From Pontibacter sp. SGAir0037 (GTDB taxonomy: Bacteria; Bacteroidota; Bacteroidia; Cytophagales; Hymenobacteraceae): a stretch of 64,000 nucleotides of DNA. Positions 1 to 8,621 of the stretch are shown one piece after another. The notes beneath the pieces are model-generated. The model did not search any database. It was not told where the DNA came from and saw nothing but the letters and a program-made list of their open reading frames with translations. Location of the stretch: NCBI RefSeq assembly GCF_005491705.1, contig NZ_CP028092.1:806001-870000 (forward strand), in the 5' to 3' direction. The position numbers and the translations under genes are program-made. How positions within the stretch are numbered: position 1 is the first letter of the stretch; the number at the start of each line of letters is the position of its first letter.

Positions 1-2
1 GT

Positions 3-527
3 ATAGAAGACAAAGCCGAAGCAATGCGTAAGCTGGATGGCGTGGGCAAAGAACACGAGGAGTTCAAGCTGCGTCTGGAAAAAGACAAAGCCATTGAACT
101 GGCGCACATCCATATCCAGAAAGACATTGCCGCTTCGCAGGCCGAAGTGATTTCTGAAGCCCTTAAAGCTGCGAAAATCGATATTGTGGGTGGTGAAACC
201 ATGTTCTTCGACCAGATTGTAGGTTCTATTACCAAAGGGAAAGCAGTAGACAGGCTGGTAAGCAACAGCGATGTGCTGAATACGGTAAAAGATACTTTCT
301 TCCATGTAAACGGCAATGGCCACGTAGACTTCAAGGAAAACCTGCAACGCTTTATTAACCAGTTTGGCATGACCTCGGATGATGTGCGTAACCTGAGCGT
401 ATCGGCCCTGCTTCTGAAAATGATGCAGAGCAGCGCCGACGAAAGTACGCTCTCTACGCTAAAGCAACTCACCAGCACGGCCACCGCCATGGGCATTGCC
501 GATAAGCCTTATATTTCTTTGAATTAG
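3..527 (+). CDS. SPFH/flotillin-like protein, C-terminal part (cut by window edge)
   Basis: The reading frame is open to the left edge of the window, so only the last ~175 residues are present. The visible part starts in a charged helical stretch rich in Glu, Lys and Ala, then a segment around AAKIDIVGGETMFFDQIVGS, which is typical of the C-terminal region of flotillin/SPFH proteins. These proteins oligomerise on membranes and scaffold partners. It is followed after ~370 bases by a very large AAA ATPase on the same strand; SPFH proteins and DUF3686 ATPases are plausible partners, but the pairing here is an inference from adjacency. The N-terminal SPFH domain itself is not visible, so the family call rests on the C-terminal half only. 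Confidence 0.6.
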   Translation: MEDKAEAMRKLDGVGKEHEEFKLRLEKDKAIELAHIHIQKDIAASQAEVISEALKAAKIDIVGGETMFFDQIVGSITKGKAVDRLVSNSDVLNTVKDTFFHVNGNGHVDFKENLQRFINQFGMTSDDVRNLSVSALLLKMMQSSADESTLSTLKQLTSTATAMGIADKPYISLN

Positions 528-886
528 GATCAGGATTTGCAGGATTTTAGGATGAACAGGATTAAATGATGAAATTCATAATTTATTCAATAAGGATATA
601 ATTCGATGAGATGAAGCAAGGAAGCCTTATGCTATATTAAATTATTACCCTTATTATGAGCAGCTTTTTTGTCGTGATACTTGCATCCTGTTACTTAGCT
701 TAATAAAAAGACCTCGCGGTGTGCGTAGCACCCGCGAGTGTCTGAGCTCATCCGGGTCATCAACATACTTTATCTTTTGTAATCCTTTTACTGATGCAAT
801 TCAATATTGAGCGTGCTATCTAGAGCCAAAGGCTTATCCTGCTAATCCCAATCCTGTTCATCCTTTCATCCTGTAAATCCTGATTC
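527..886. repeat. Inverted dispersed repeat flanking the SPFH-ATPase gap
   Basis: Two arms of about 37 bases, 527-563 and 850-886, are near-perfect inverted copies built on the words CAGGAT and GAACAGGATT. They bracket almost the whole 372-base gap. Such 'AATCCTG...TCATCCTG' sequences are seen as dispersed intergenic repeats in Bacteroidota (general knowledge, not checked here). Inside lies a compact hairpin at 713-738 (CTCGCGG...CCGCGAG). No coding sequence is apparent in the gap. Confidence 0.6.
713..738. other. GC-rich hairpin inside the 528-899 gap
   Basis: Arms CTCGCGG/CCGCGAG with an inner TGC-GTA-GCA match form a short strong stem. There is no clear T-run on either side, so it may be a small repeat unit or an attenuator rather than a classical terminator. 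Confidence 0.4.
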
Positions 887-899
887 TGAATCTGTAATT

Positions 900-3800
900 A
901 TGGAAGCACAAACTACAGCTGCCGAAACAGCAAACGATAATATACAACTCGAAGGCGGCACCTACGAAATTCTGCGGAACCGCCTGCACAAAAGTGGTGC
1001 AGCACTACGTGACCGGCTGGATAAGCTGAACCAGGAGCGGAAGGAGGTGTTCGGGGCCATTGAAACAAAGCTGCTGGCTACAGAGCGGGTAACCACAGAA
1101 CATAACTGCGTGCCCTGGGACATGGTGCCGGTCGGCTTTTCGTTTCTGTTCGGCTATAATGTGCACCTGGGGCTGAAGTCGGAGGTGGAGCTGAGCGATG
1201 TGTTCAGTGTGTATGCTTATGAGAACCACGCTTTCCACCAGCAGTCGCTACAGCTTATCAGTGATAAGTTGTTTGTGGAAGACTTTCAGAAACTCTACAA
1301 ATACTATAAAAACACACAGTTTGTGAAGTTTGCTTTTATTGGTACACACCTGTTTATGGTGTTCCGTATCGGCAAAAGCGTGAACGATATTAAAACTTTT
1401 AAGTGGGCGGTGCAGGGCAACTCGCTTACCTATCTCGATAACCGCAGCGACCACGAGTTTGTGTTTCCCAACCAGCACGACTTCAGCTGGAAGCGCACCA
1501 CAAGAGAAGCGCAGCGTAAAGGCAGGCATCCGCATATTTCCATAGAAGATAAAGTATTTGTAGAAACCATTCACGGCGATCTGACGCTGAAGGTGGAGGA
1601 TAATACTGAATCGGGCCACGGCATTTATGCCGAGGAGGTGGAGGATAAAGACCAGACGCTCGACGACTCCGAAATTTATTACGCCATTATCGGCAACATT
1701 ATCCTGCTGAAGATACGCCCTTACCGGGAGAACAACTACCGATACCTGGTATACAACTCAAAGCTGAAGGAGGCGCGGCGGATAGATGCGCTGGAGAACT
1801 GCTGCATTATGCTGCCCGAAGACCATGGCCTGATCTACGCCTATGGTTACTACCTGCAAACCGGAGAGTTTAAACAGTTTGATAACAACCTGCAGGACAT
1901 GTTGTTCGAGAAGCGCATTGCCTCTCCGAACGGCGAAGATTTTCTGTACGTGTTCTATAACAAAGAGAGTGGTGTATACCTGCTGCTTTCCTACAATTTG
2001 ATTGCGCAGAAGATCGAGAACCCGATTATCTGCCATGGCTATGCTTTCTTTGAGAATGGAGAGCTCTGCTATTTCCGCGCCGACGAAGAGCCTAAAAAGC
2101 ACCATGCGATCCAGGTCTGGCAGACGCCTTACATTGGAAGCAATTTCAGTTTTCCGGTTACCAAAGAGTCTTTTCTGTACAAGATCGGGAACAAAGACAT
2201 TGTACGGGCCATGGCCGAGAGTACCGAAATTCTGGCCTTGCTGCAGAAAGAAGATTCGTACGACAACCTGTACCTCGACCTGATCAAGAAAACCACCGAT
2301 ACGCTTGATACCTACCACTGGCTGAACCGCGAAGACACCTTTCAACTGGCGCTGCCTTTAGGTGCTATCCGGCAAACGGCAAGCGCTGCGGTAGAGGAGT
2401 TTGAGAAAGTGCAGGGTATTCGCCAGCATACACAGCAGCAGGTAAGCCAGGTGCTGAGCAAAGCCGATGAACTGATTAAAAAGCTGAAGTTTCAGAAGGC
2501 GGCCAATATTAACGATTATGTAAGTTACCTGGCCGATCTGCGTACCATACGTGGCGAAGTAATTTCACTGAAAGAGCTGCGCTATGTGGAGGAGGAGCGG
2601 ATCAGCAACTACGACAGCCAGTTACAGACCTTTTCGCAAGATGTGGCCAATGCTACCGTAGCCTTTCTGCTGGAGCCAGATGCCCTGTTGCCTTACGAAC
2701 AGCGGGTAAACGATATAAATGCGGCAATCGGGAAAGTAGCCAAAGTGGTGGAGGCCGATGCAACCGATAAAGAGATTGCACAGGTTTCGGGCGAGCTGGA
2801 GATGCTGATCGATGTGGTGAGTAACCTGAAGATAGAAGATGCCACACAGACTACCCGCATTGTTGATGCCATCTCGGCCATGTATGCCACCTTTAACCAA
2901 ACCAAGGCAGCTCTCAGGCGCAGGCGCAAGGAACTGCTCGCACAGGAAGGCAAAGCGGAGTTTAATTCGCAGCTCAAGCTGATCAACCAGAGTGTGATTA
3001 ATTACCTGGATGTGTGCGATACGCCCCAGAAATGCGAAGAGTACCTGGCCAAACTGATGGTACAGCTGGAAGAGCTGGAAGGAAGGTTTCCTGATTTCGA
3101 AGAATTTATCGATCAGCTAACTATAAAGCGGGAAGAAATTTACAGTGCTTTCGAATCGAAAAAAGTGGCGCTGCAGGAGGCCCGGAACAAGCGGGCTATT
3201 GCTTTGCAGCAAGCCGCCGACCGTATCCTGAAAGCAGCTCAGAGCCGCACATCGCGCTTCGGAACTGTAAACGAAATAAACGGCTACTTTGCCTCCGACC
3301 TCATGATAGAGAAGATAAGGAGCATTGTGGAAGAACTGCTGGGTATGGGCGATACCATTAAAGCCGATGCCATTCAGAGCCGTTTGAAAACACTGAAAGA
3401 AGACGCCATTCGCCAGCTAAAGGACAAGCAGGAACTGTTTGTAGATGGAGCGAATGTGCTGAAGTTCGGCAAATACCAGTTTACGGTAAATACACAGCCG
3501 CTGGAACTGAGCGTGGTGCACCGCAACGATTCCATGTATTACCACCTGACAGGCACAGACTTTTTTGAGAAAATTACCGATGAGCAATTCCTGAGTTACC
3601 GGCCGGTGTGGGAACAAACACTGGTATCGGAAAACGAACAGGTATACCGTGCCGAGTACCTGGCTTTCAAAATTTTAGAGGCGGCTCAGGCCGCTGCTAC
3701 TAATAAAGCAAAAGTGGCAGAAGTTAGTATGCAGGTATATAGCATTGACGAACTCTATAAACTTACTACGCAGGAGCTAAGCGGGTATGTGCAGAAGTTT

Positions 3801-5870
3801 ATGGCTGTGCGCTACAGCGAAGGGTATATAAAAGGAGTGCACGACCACGATGCCACGCTTATACTTTCCGCCCTTATCCGCCTGGTAAAAACCGCTGATC
3901 TCCTGCGGTATGATGTTACGGCCAGAGTATGCGCACAGCTGTTCTGGAAAGTATTTGCTTCTGACAAGAAGAGACAAATGCTGCATCATCAGTTGAAAGG
4001 CATTGGTGCCATTTTGCAGGTCTTTCCGGATACACATGAATTTGATGCGCTGAAAGCCGATCTGCAACAGGAGCTGCAGACTTTTGTGCAGGAAACAGAA
4101 TTATGCCGGGAGGCCGATACGGCAGCGGCAGGCGAGTACCTGTTCTACGAGCTGACCCGGGGCGATTATTTTGTGATCAGTTCGCAGGCGGCGGCACTTT
4201 ACCAGGAGTTTCTGCATTACCTGGCCGAGCACAAAGCAGCCGGCACCTACGAGGCCTCAGTTAAATCGTTGGAGCAGAACCCTGTTCAAAAGTATGAGCT
4301 GGTCCGGCACTGGCTGAAAGCTTTTACAGGACAAGCAGGCGAAGCCGAGAAAGCGGAATATGTGCCCGAAGCAGCGGCCCTGCTTTTCACGAACAGTTAC
4401 CATAGCCAGCATGTCAGGAACCTGCCGCTGAAAGAAGAGTTACAGGAGATGCAGGGTACCCATGCGCTGGTGCAGCAGCAAAGGTATCAGCTGCATTTTC
4501 ACCGCTTCCTGCAGAAGCTGCAAAACTACGAAGCACAGGTGGCAGTACAGTTTATGCAGTTTAATGAGCTTAAAAAGCAACTGACAGTGCGTTTTGAGGA
4601 CCAGCTGCGCCTGAACGAATTTAAGCCGCGGGTGCTGTCGTCGTTTGTGCGCAACAGGCTGATCGACCAGGTATACCTGCCGCTGATCGGAGCTAATCTG
4701 GCCAAGCAGATCGGTACGGCAGGAGAGGCCAAACGCACCGACTTAATGGGCATGCTCCTCCTCCTCTCGCCGCCCGGCTATGGTAAAACCACTCTGATGG
4801 AGTATATCGCCAATCGCCTGGGTATCATCTTTATGAAAATCAACGGTCCGGCCATCGGGCACCAGGTAACAGCGCTGGATCCGGCCGAAGCCCCTAACGG
4901 TGCTGCCCGTGAAGAGCTGGAAAAACTGAACCTCTCGTTCGAGATGGGCGATAACGTGATGATCTACCTGGACGATATCCAGCACTGTAACCCGGAGTTT
5001 CTGCAGAAGTTTATTTCGCTCTGTGATGCCCAGCGTAAGATTGAGGGAACCTACAAAGGCAAAAGCAAAACCTACGATTTCAGGGGCAAGAAAGTATGCG
5101 TGGTGATGGCGGGTAACCCTTATACCGAAACAGGCGAGAAGTTCCGGATGCCTGACATGCTGGCCAACCGTGCCGATATTTATAATTTGGGCGATATTAT
5201 AGGTGATACAGCTGATGTGTTTAAGCTGAGCTACATCGAAAACGCCCTGACTTCTAACCCTACGCTGGCGAAGCTGGCAGCCAAAAGCCAGAAAGACATT
5301 TACCCGATGCTGCAATTGGCCGAGACAGGCGATCATGAAGGTATGGAGTTTGAGGCGAGCCATTTACCGGCCGAGGTAAACGAATATGTACTGGTGCTGA
5401 AAAAGCTGCTGAAGATACAGGACGTGATCCTGAAGGTGAACATGGAGTATATCCGCTCGGCAGCCCAGGCGGATGAATACCGCACTGAGCCGCCGTTTAA
5501 GCTGCAGGGCTCTTACCGCAACATGAACAAACTGGCTGAAAAGGTAATGCCGGTTATGAACGATGAGGAGTTGGAAACGCTGGTTTTATCGCACTATGAG
5601 GCCGAATCACAAACGCTTACCACGGGTGCAGAGGCCAATATGCTGAAGTTTAAGCAGCTGATCGGGCTTGCCTCTTCCGCAGAAGCGCAACGCTGGGAAG
5701 ATATTAAAGCTACATTTGTGCGTAACCAGAAGCTACGCGGTTTCGGTGGAAATAACCAGGTAGGGCAGGTGCTGGTGCAGATGGAGAATATTTCAGGTGG
5801 TTTGTCCGGCATCAAGCAGGTGTTGGAGCAATTCAGTAAAGATAGATTGATTGAGCCTTCGCCGCAGTAG
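900..5870 (+). CDS. DUF3686-type AAA ATPase ('DNA repair ATPase'), 1656 aa
   Basis: A very large protein. Residues ~1-500 form a conserved globular N-terminal region of the DUF3686 kind. About 500-850 is Glu/Lys/Gln-rich and predicted to be coiled coil. The C-terminal third holds an AAA ATPase core with Walker A PPGYGKTT (residues 1291-1298) and Walker B MIYLDDIQ (Asp1358/Asp1359), followed by a sensor-like VVMAGNPYTETGEK segment. Databases often label such proteins 'DNA repair ATPase', but no biochemical role is shown by the sequence. The preceding gene encodes an SPFH protein, which suggests a membrane-associated scaffold plus ATPase pair (inference). The stop codon lies in the loop of a hairpin at 5853-5879. 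Confidence 0.75.
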   Translation: MEAQTTAAETANDNIQLEGGTYEILRNRLHKSGAALRDRLDKLNQERKEVFGAIETKLLATERVTTEHNCVPWDMVPVGFSFLFGYNVHLGLKSEVELSDVFSVYAYENHAFHQQSLQLISDKLFVEDFQKLYKYYKNTQFVKFAFIGTHLFMVFRIGKSVNDIKTFKWAVQGNSLTYLDNRSDHEFVFPNQHDFSWKRTTREAQRKGRHPHISIEDKVFVETIHGDLTLKVEDNTESGHGIYAEEVEDKDQTLDDSEIYYAIIGNIILLKIRPYRENNYRYLVYNSKLKEARRIDALENCCIMLPEDHGLIYAYGYYLQTGEFKQFDNNLQDMLFEKRIASPNGEDFLYVFYNKESGVYLLLSYNLIAQKIENPIICHGYAFFENGELCYFRADEEPKKHHAIQVWQTPYIGSNFSFPVTKESFLYKIGNKDIVRAMAESTEILALLQKEDSYDNLYLDLIKKTTDTLDTYHWLNREDTFQLALPLGAIRQTASAAVEEFEKVQGIRQHTQQQVSQVLSKADELIKKLKFQKAANINDYVSYLADLRTIRGEVISLKELRYVEEERISNYDSQLQTFSQDVANATVAFLLEPDALLPYEQRVNDINAAIGKVAKVVEADATDKEIAQVSGELEMLIDVVSNLKIEDATQTTRIVDAISAMYATFNQTKAALRRRRKELLAQEGKAEFNSQLKLINQSVINYLDVCDTPQKCEEYLAKLMVQLEELEGRFPDFEEFIDQLTIKREEIYSAFESKKVALQEARNKRAIALQQAADRILKAAQSRTSRFGTVNEINGYFASDLMIEKIRSIVEELLGMGDTIKADAIQSRLKTLKEDAIRQLKDKQELFVDGANVLKFGKYQFTVNTQPLELSVVHRNDSMYYHLTGTDFFEKITDEQFLSYRPVWEQTLVSENEQVYRAEYLAFKILEAAQAAATNKAKVAEVSMQVYSIDELYKLTTQELSGYVQKFMAVRYSEGYIKGVHDHDATLILSALIRLVKTADLLRYDVTARVCAQLFWKVFASDKKRQMLHHQLKGIGAILQVFPDTHEFDALKADLQQELQTFVQETELCREADTAAAGEYLFYELTRGDYFVISSQAAALYQEFLHYLAEHKAAGTYEASVKSLEQNPVQKYELVRHWLKAFTGQAGEAEKAEYVPEAAALLFTNSYHSQHVRNLPLKEELQEMQGTHALVQQQRYQLHFHRFLQKLQNYEAQVAVQFMQFNELKKQLTVRFEDQLRLNEFKPRVLSSFVRNRLIDQVYLPLIGANLAKQIGTAGEAKRTDLMGMLLLLSPPGYGKTTLMEYIANRLGIIFMKINGPAIGHQVTALDPAEAPNGAAREELEKLNLSFEMGDNVMIYLDDIQHCNPEFLQKFISLCDAQRKIEGTYKGKSKTYDFRGKKVCVVMAGNPYTETGEKFRMPDMLANRADIYNLGDIIGDTADVFKLSYIENALTSNPTLAKLAAKSQKDIYPMLQLAETGDHEGMEFEASHLPAEVNEYVLVLKKLLKIQDVILKVNMEYIRSAAQADEYRTEPPFKLQGSYRNMNKLAEKVMPVMNDEELETLVLSHYEAESQTLTTGAEANMLKFKQLIGLASSAEAQRWEDIKATFVRNQKLRGFGGNNQVGQVLVQMENISGGLSGIKQVLEQFSKDRLIEPSPQ

Positions 5871-5879
5871 CGAAGGCTC
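5853..5879 (+). terminator. Hairpin overlapping the ATPase stop codon
   Basis: Nine-base perfect arms GAGCCTTCG/CGAAGGCTC with a nine-base loop that contains the TAG stop. There is no T-run, so termination is only presumed. Confidence 0.45.
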
Positions 5880-5909
5880 CGGCAGCTGATGCAATTAAAA
5901 TTTCTATAT

Positions 5910-6137
5910 TCATTCGCAGTAACAGGTTTGGCTTAGAGTTTGTGTGAATTTCATCCCCCTGCCTTTCTCCATATAGGGCTGCCAGTTGACGATAAGCACC
6001 TTATCATCCTCGAGCAACATATAGCCGTAGTCGTAGCAGAAATGGTAGGTGTTGCCTTTGGTGGTGCGGTAGAGATGGGTGAAGTGGCGGAAGTTGAAGC
6101 CAGCTAGCTGCAGTTCTTGAATAAAGCAGAGCGAAAC
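5910..6137 (-). pseudogene. Gene remnant, ~75 codons, 5' end lost
   Basis: On the minus strand an open frame without a start runs from just after a stop at 6138-6140 to TGA at 5910-5912. It reads as protein-like sequence rich in aromatic residues (for example HFCYDYGYMLLEDDKVLIV and NWQPYMEKGRG). The open frame abuts the tyrosine recombinase start, so this looks like the 3' part of a gene interrupted when the accessory island arrived. I do not recognise the family. It is short enough that chance is not excluded. Confidence 0.4.
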
Positions 6138-6148
6138 CTATAGGTACT

Positions 6149-7144
6149 TTGCAATGCCCATACCCTGCAGGCCAGCACATACTGGCTCTGCTGCAGGAGT
6201 TAAATGGCCTGGCCTGGCTGTGGCTCAGCCAGGAGTTGCAGGTTAAGGACGTGAAGCTGATGCGCCAGCTTTGGGAACAGAGCTACAGCAAGGGGCAAGA
6301 ATACATCAGTTGTCCTCTGGCTTACATAGAGAAGCTGTTTCTGCTCAATTACAGCATGAATACACTTCGTACCTATCATGGCCTGCTTTTACGTTTCCTT
6401 AACAGCCATACCTCCGTTGGCATGGAAAAGATCAACGCCTTTACGGAAGAGGACATAAATGCCTACCACCGTGGCCTGGTGCAGGCCGGTACCTATTCTT
6501 ATTCTTTTGTGAACCAAAGCGTTAATGCTGTAAAGTTTTATTACCACCGGGTGCTGGGTCGCCACGAGGTGCAGCTACAACATATAGAGCGTCCTGAGAA
6601 AGCTGATAAATTGCCCCTGGTACTCAGCAAGCAGGACGTTTTGAAAATCCTTTCCGCAACGGACAACCTCAAGCACAGGTGTATGCTGCAGCTGCTCTAT
6701 GCAAGCGGGCTAAGAATAGGGGAGGTAATCAATTTGAAGCTCACAGATGTGCAGTCGGACAGGAACCTGCTGCTTATACGTGGAGGCAAGGGCAAGAAGG
6801 ACCGCACCACGCTTCTTTCGCCGAAACTGTTAGAGACCCTTCGTGCCTATTATAAGGAGTACAAGCCCAAAGTTTGGCTGTTTGAAGGGCAGTACGGCGG
6901 GCAGTACACAACCGACAGCTTACGCCAGGTATTCCAGGCCTGTCGTGAGAAGGGAGGAGTGAAGGCAAAAGCGACACCCCACACGCTACGGCATTCATTT
7001 GCCACTCACTTGCTTGAGCAGGGAACCGATCTTCGTTACATTCAGACGCTGCTGGGGCACAACAGCAGCAAAACCACTGAGATCTATACCCACGTTACCA
7101 GCTATGCATTAGATAAAATTGTGAGTCCGCTTGATTATTTGTAG
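6149..7144 (+). CDS. Tyrosine recombinase, Xer/IntI-like
   Basis: 331 residues with an N-terminal SAM-like DNA-binding domain (~60-155) and a C-terminal catalytic domain. The catalytic set is complete: Arg189 (ASGLRIGE), Lys in GGKGKKDR (~214-217), His278 and Arg281 (HTLRH), His304 (LLGH) and Tyr313 (TTEIYTHV). The ending SPLDYL resembles both Bacteroidota Xer-type integrases and the SPLD tail of integron integrases. The insertion ('patch') that IntI proteins carry between the Lys hairpin and HxxR is absent by eye. The annotated start is TTG at 6149, with a stop at 6122-6124, so the N-terminus may be truncated; ATG at ~6259 is an alternative. The first attC-like site and a cassette-like gene row follow on the same strand. 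Confidence 0.85.
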   Translation: MQCPYPAGQHILALLQELNGLAWLWLSQELQVKDVKLMRQLWEQSYSKGQEYISCPLAYIEKLFLLNYSMNTLRTYHGLLLRFLNSHTSVGMEKINAFTEEDINAYHRGLVQAGTYSYSFVNQSVNAVKFYYHRVLGRHEVQLQHIERPEKADKLPLVLSKQDVLKILSATDNLKHRCMLQLLYASGLRIGEVINLKLTDVQSDRNLLLIRGGKGKKDRTTLLSPKLLETLRAYYKEYKPKVWLFEGQYGGQYTTDSLRQVFQACREKGGVKAKATPHTLRHSFATHLLEQGTDLRYIQTLLGHNSSKTTEIYTHVTSYALDKIVSPLDYL

Positions 7145-7216
7145 AGTAGTGTTATATTAGCTCTTTGATATGTCTAGTGTGGGTACAAGTGCGCTAAGTT
7201 TAAAACTAAAGATCCA

Positions 7217-7289
7217 AACAAGGCAATGCCACACCACACATAGTGCGGATAGTAGGAGTAGTGCTCCTGCTACACAGTAGTTGCCCGTC
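7217..7289 (+). other. attC-like site A1 (first after the recombinase)
   Basis: A folded-back sequence between the recombinase and the first cassette gene. The outer pair GGCAA (7222-7226)/TTGCC (7281-7285) encloses a bulged stem TAGtAGGAG/CTCCTgCTA with a TAGTG loop. A 30-base core at 7233-7262 recurs, inverted and identical, at 55507-55536 (site A9). The site ends 11 bases before the DUF4265 start codon. It could equally be the primary attachment (attI-like) site. The assignment is from pairing and context only. Confidence 0.5.
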
Positions 7290-7299
7290 ATAGAAATTT

Positions 7300-7722
7300 A
7301 TGAAAAAGATAATCTTTAAATTCTGGAACGACATTTTAGATGAAGACTATGTAGAAAGGGTATGGGCTGAACCTATAGATGAAGAAAAAGGCCATTATAA
7401 GATTGACAATATTCCATACTTTGTAACCAGCTATTCAGACGGAGACGTCGTGAGAGTGGAAAATGAATTTGAAGAATTGGTAGTAAAAGAATTGATAAAA
7501 CCATCTGGAAACACTACTATAAATATTATTTTCTTTGAGTGTGCGAACAAGCAGGGAGTATTAGATAAGCTTACCTCCTTTGGTTGTGAATATGAAGGAA
7601 TGGAAAATTTTATCACAGGCTACTACTCTGTTAATGTTCCTGAAGCGGTAGACTATAAGCCAATTTATAAACTACTAAACGAGTTAGAGTTGGCAGAGCA
7701 GTTAAGTTTTAGAGAAGCCTGA
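7300..7722 (+). CDS. DUF4265 protein, cassette gene
   Basis: 140 residues. The motif order ERVWAEP, DNIPYFVTSYSDGDVV and KPSGNTTINIIFF matches the DUF4265 family (small bacterial proteins of unknown function). There is no signal peptide or membrane segment, so it is probably cytoplasmic. The gene is visibly more A+T-rich than the flanking chromosome and stands alone between two attC-like hairpins (A1 and A2), as a gene cassette would. No promoter of its own is obvious. Confidence 0.7.
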   Translation: MKKIIFKFWNDILDEDYVERVWAEPIDEEKGHYKIDNIPYFVTSYSDGDVVRVENEFEELVVKELIKPSGNTTINIIFFECANKQGVLDKLTSFGCEYEGMENFITGYYSVNVPEAVDYKPIYKLLNELELAEQLSFREA

Positions 7723-7758
7723 CTTTGTCACGAAAGGGAATAATAATAAAACTACGTC

Positions 7759-7823
7759 GGGCAACACAATGCATACCAAACCCTCACTACGTTTAGGGCT
7801 TTGCATGCACGCGGCCGTTATGC
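7759..7823 (+). other. attC-like site A2
   Basis: It starts with GGGCAAC and ends with GTTATGC, matching the AAC...GTT polarity of attC R boxes. The inner stems are TGCAT/ATGCA and AAACCCT/AGGGcTTT, around a loop holding CACTACG. The ATG of the next gene follows 14 bases after the 3' box. This is one of the clearest attC look-alikes in the array. Confidence 0.55.
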
Positions 7824-7836
7824 TTAATTGTAATCA

Positions 7837-8478
7837 ATGAAGAAGTATAAACTGATAATAATCTTCGCTCTTCTTTACTGCATGAATGGGTATGCACAGC
7901 GAAAGCAATTATCAGATATACAGCACTCAAAAGCAGACAATATACAGTCAGACAGCATCAACTTATCTCCAAACAGTGACTTTGAGAAAAAAGTGGGGCT
8001 AGCACCAATTGACAAATCTGCAAATGCTACTGAAGTCCGTTTTTATAAGCTGGATAAATTAAGCGGGACAAGGAATCTGAAAATAGTTGCTGTTAAAGAC
8101 TCTTTGTGGACAGCAGTAGAGTATGCCGAACAGAATAAGCCAGTAAAAATAAAGAAGTACAAGCTTAAAGCTGAGCAAGATCAGTTAAGGTCTTTAATGC
8201 GGTTGCTTCTAAATCACAACTTGGTCTATTTGCCCAACCAAACAGAGCTCGAGCCAAAGATGAAGAAGTATACTAATACTATAAGGGGAAGAGCAGAGCA
8301 GAAGATAATAGTATCAGACGGGGAAAGCTATACGGTGGAATTCAAGATTGGAGATAAACTCCGAATTTACAGATTCCATAACCCTAAAACCTATTCTGAC
8401 TTCTACGACGATGTGCAGGAATTGAAGGATTACGTCGCTATTGTCATTTTATTTGAGAATCAACTAAAAAGAGAATAA
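7837..8478 (+). CDS. Secreted protein of unknown function, cassette gene
   Basis: 213 residues beginning with a Sec signal peptide (KKYKLIIIFALLYCMNGYAQ, cleavage after AQ likely), so probably periplasmic. The mature part is hydrophilic, with a Lys-rich middle (KPVKIKKYKLKAEQDQLRS) and no recognised domain. It is A+T-rich and alone between attC-like sites A2 and A3. Its TAA stop overlaps the left part of A3 (ATAAC), which is usual for integron cassettes. I do not recognise the family. Confidence 0.6.
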   Translation: MKKYKLIIIFALLYCMNGYAQRKQLSDIQHSKADNIQSDSINLSPNSDFEKKVGLAPIDKSANATEVRFYKLDKLSGTRNLKIVAVKDSLWTAVEYAEQNKPVKIKKYKLKAEQDQLRSLMRLLLNHNLVYLPNQTELEPKMKKYTNTIRGRAEQKIIVSDGESYTVEFKIGDKLRIYRFHNPKTYSDFYDDVQELKDYVAIVILFENQLKRE

Positions 8479-8487
8479 CTTCTGGCA
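8474..8487 (+). other. attC-like site A3, left part (split by introns)
   Basis: AATAACTTCTGGCA lies at the stop codon of the upstream cassette gene. When joined to 12194 (right part), TAAC pairs with GTTA and GGC with GCC, restoring an attC-like foldback. The group II introns separate the two parts. Confidence 0.45.
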
Positions 8488-8546
8488 ATCGAGTAGCCCG
8501 CCGTGAGCAAAATTACTCACGGTGAGGCTCTCAGTCGAGTAGCGCA

Positions 8547-8607
8547 AGGGAACCTCCCCCTTACGCCCTCACAGAACCGTGCGTAAGACTCTCGCCTTAC
8601 ACGGCTC
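8547..8607 (-). ncRNA. Inner intron domains V and VI
   Basis: Domain V (8607 down to 8574) is a 34-base hairpin that starts GAGCCGTG and ends CACGGTTC, the canonical bacterial form with an AGC triad. The domain VI stem is GCGTAAGGG/CCCTTGCGC. The pair sits just before the 3' splice site. Confidence 0.8.
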
Positions 8608-8621
8608 CTATTATCCAACCT

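Noticed and set aside
1005-5815. Several long minus-strand frames across the large ATPase gene
   Set aside because: They are antisense shadows of the ATPase codons, with no domain or start signals.
8502-8523. Hairpin CCGTGAG...CTCACGG as a terminator of the cassette gene
   Set aside because: It is the domain VI stem of the outer group II intron, between the two 3' splice sites.
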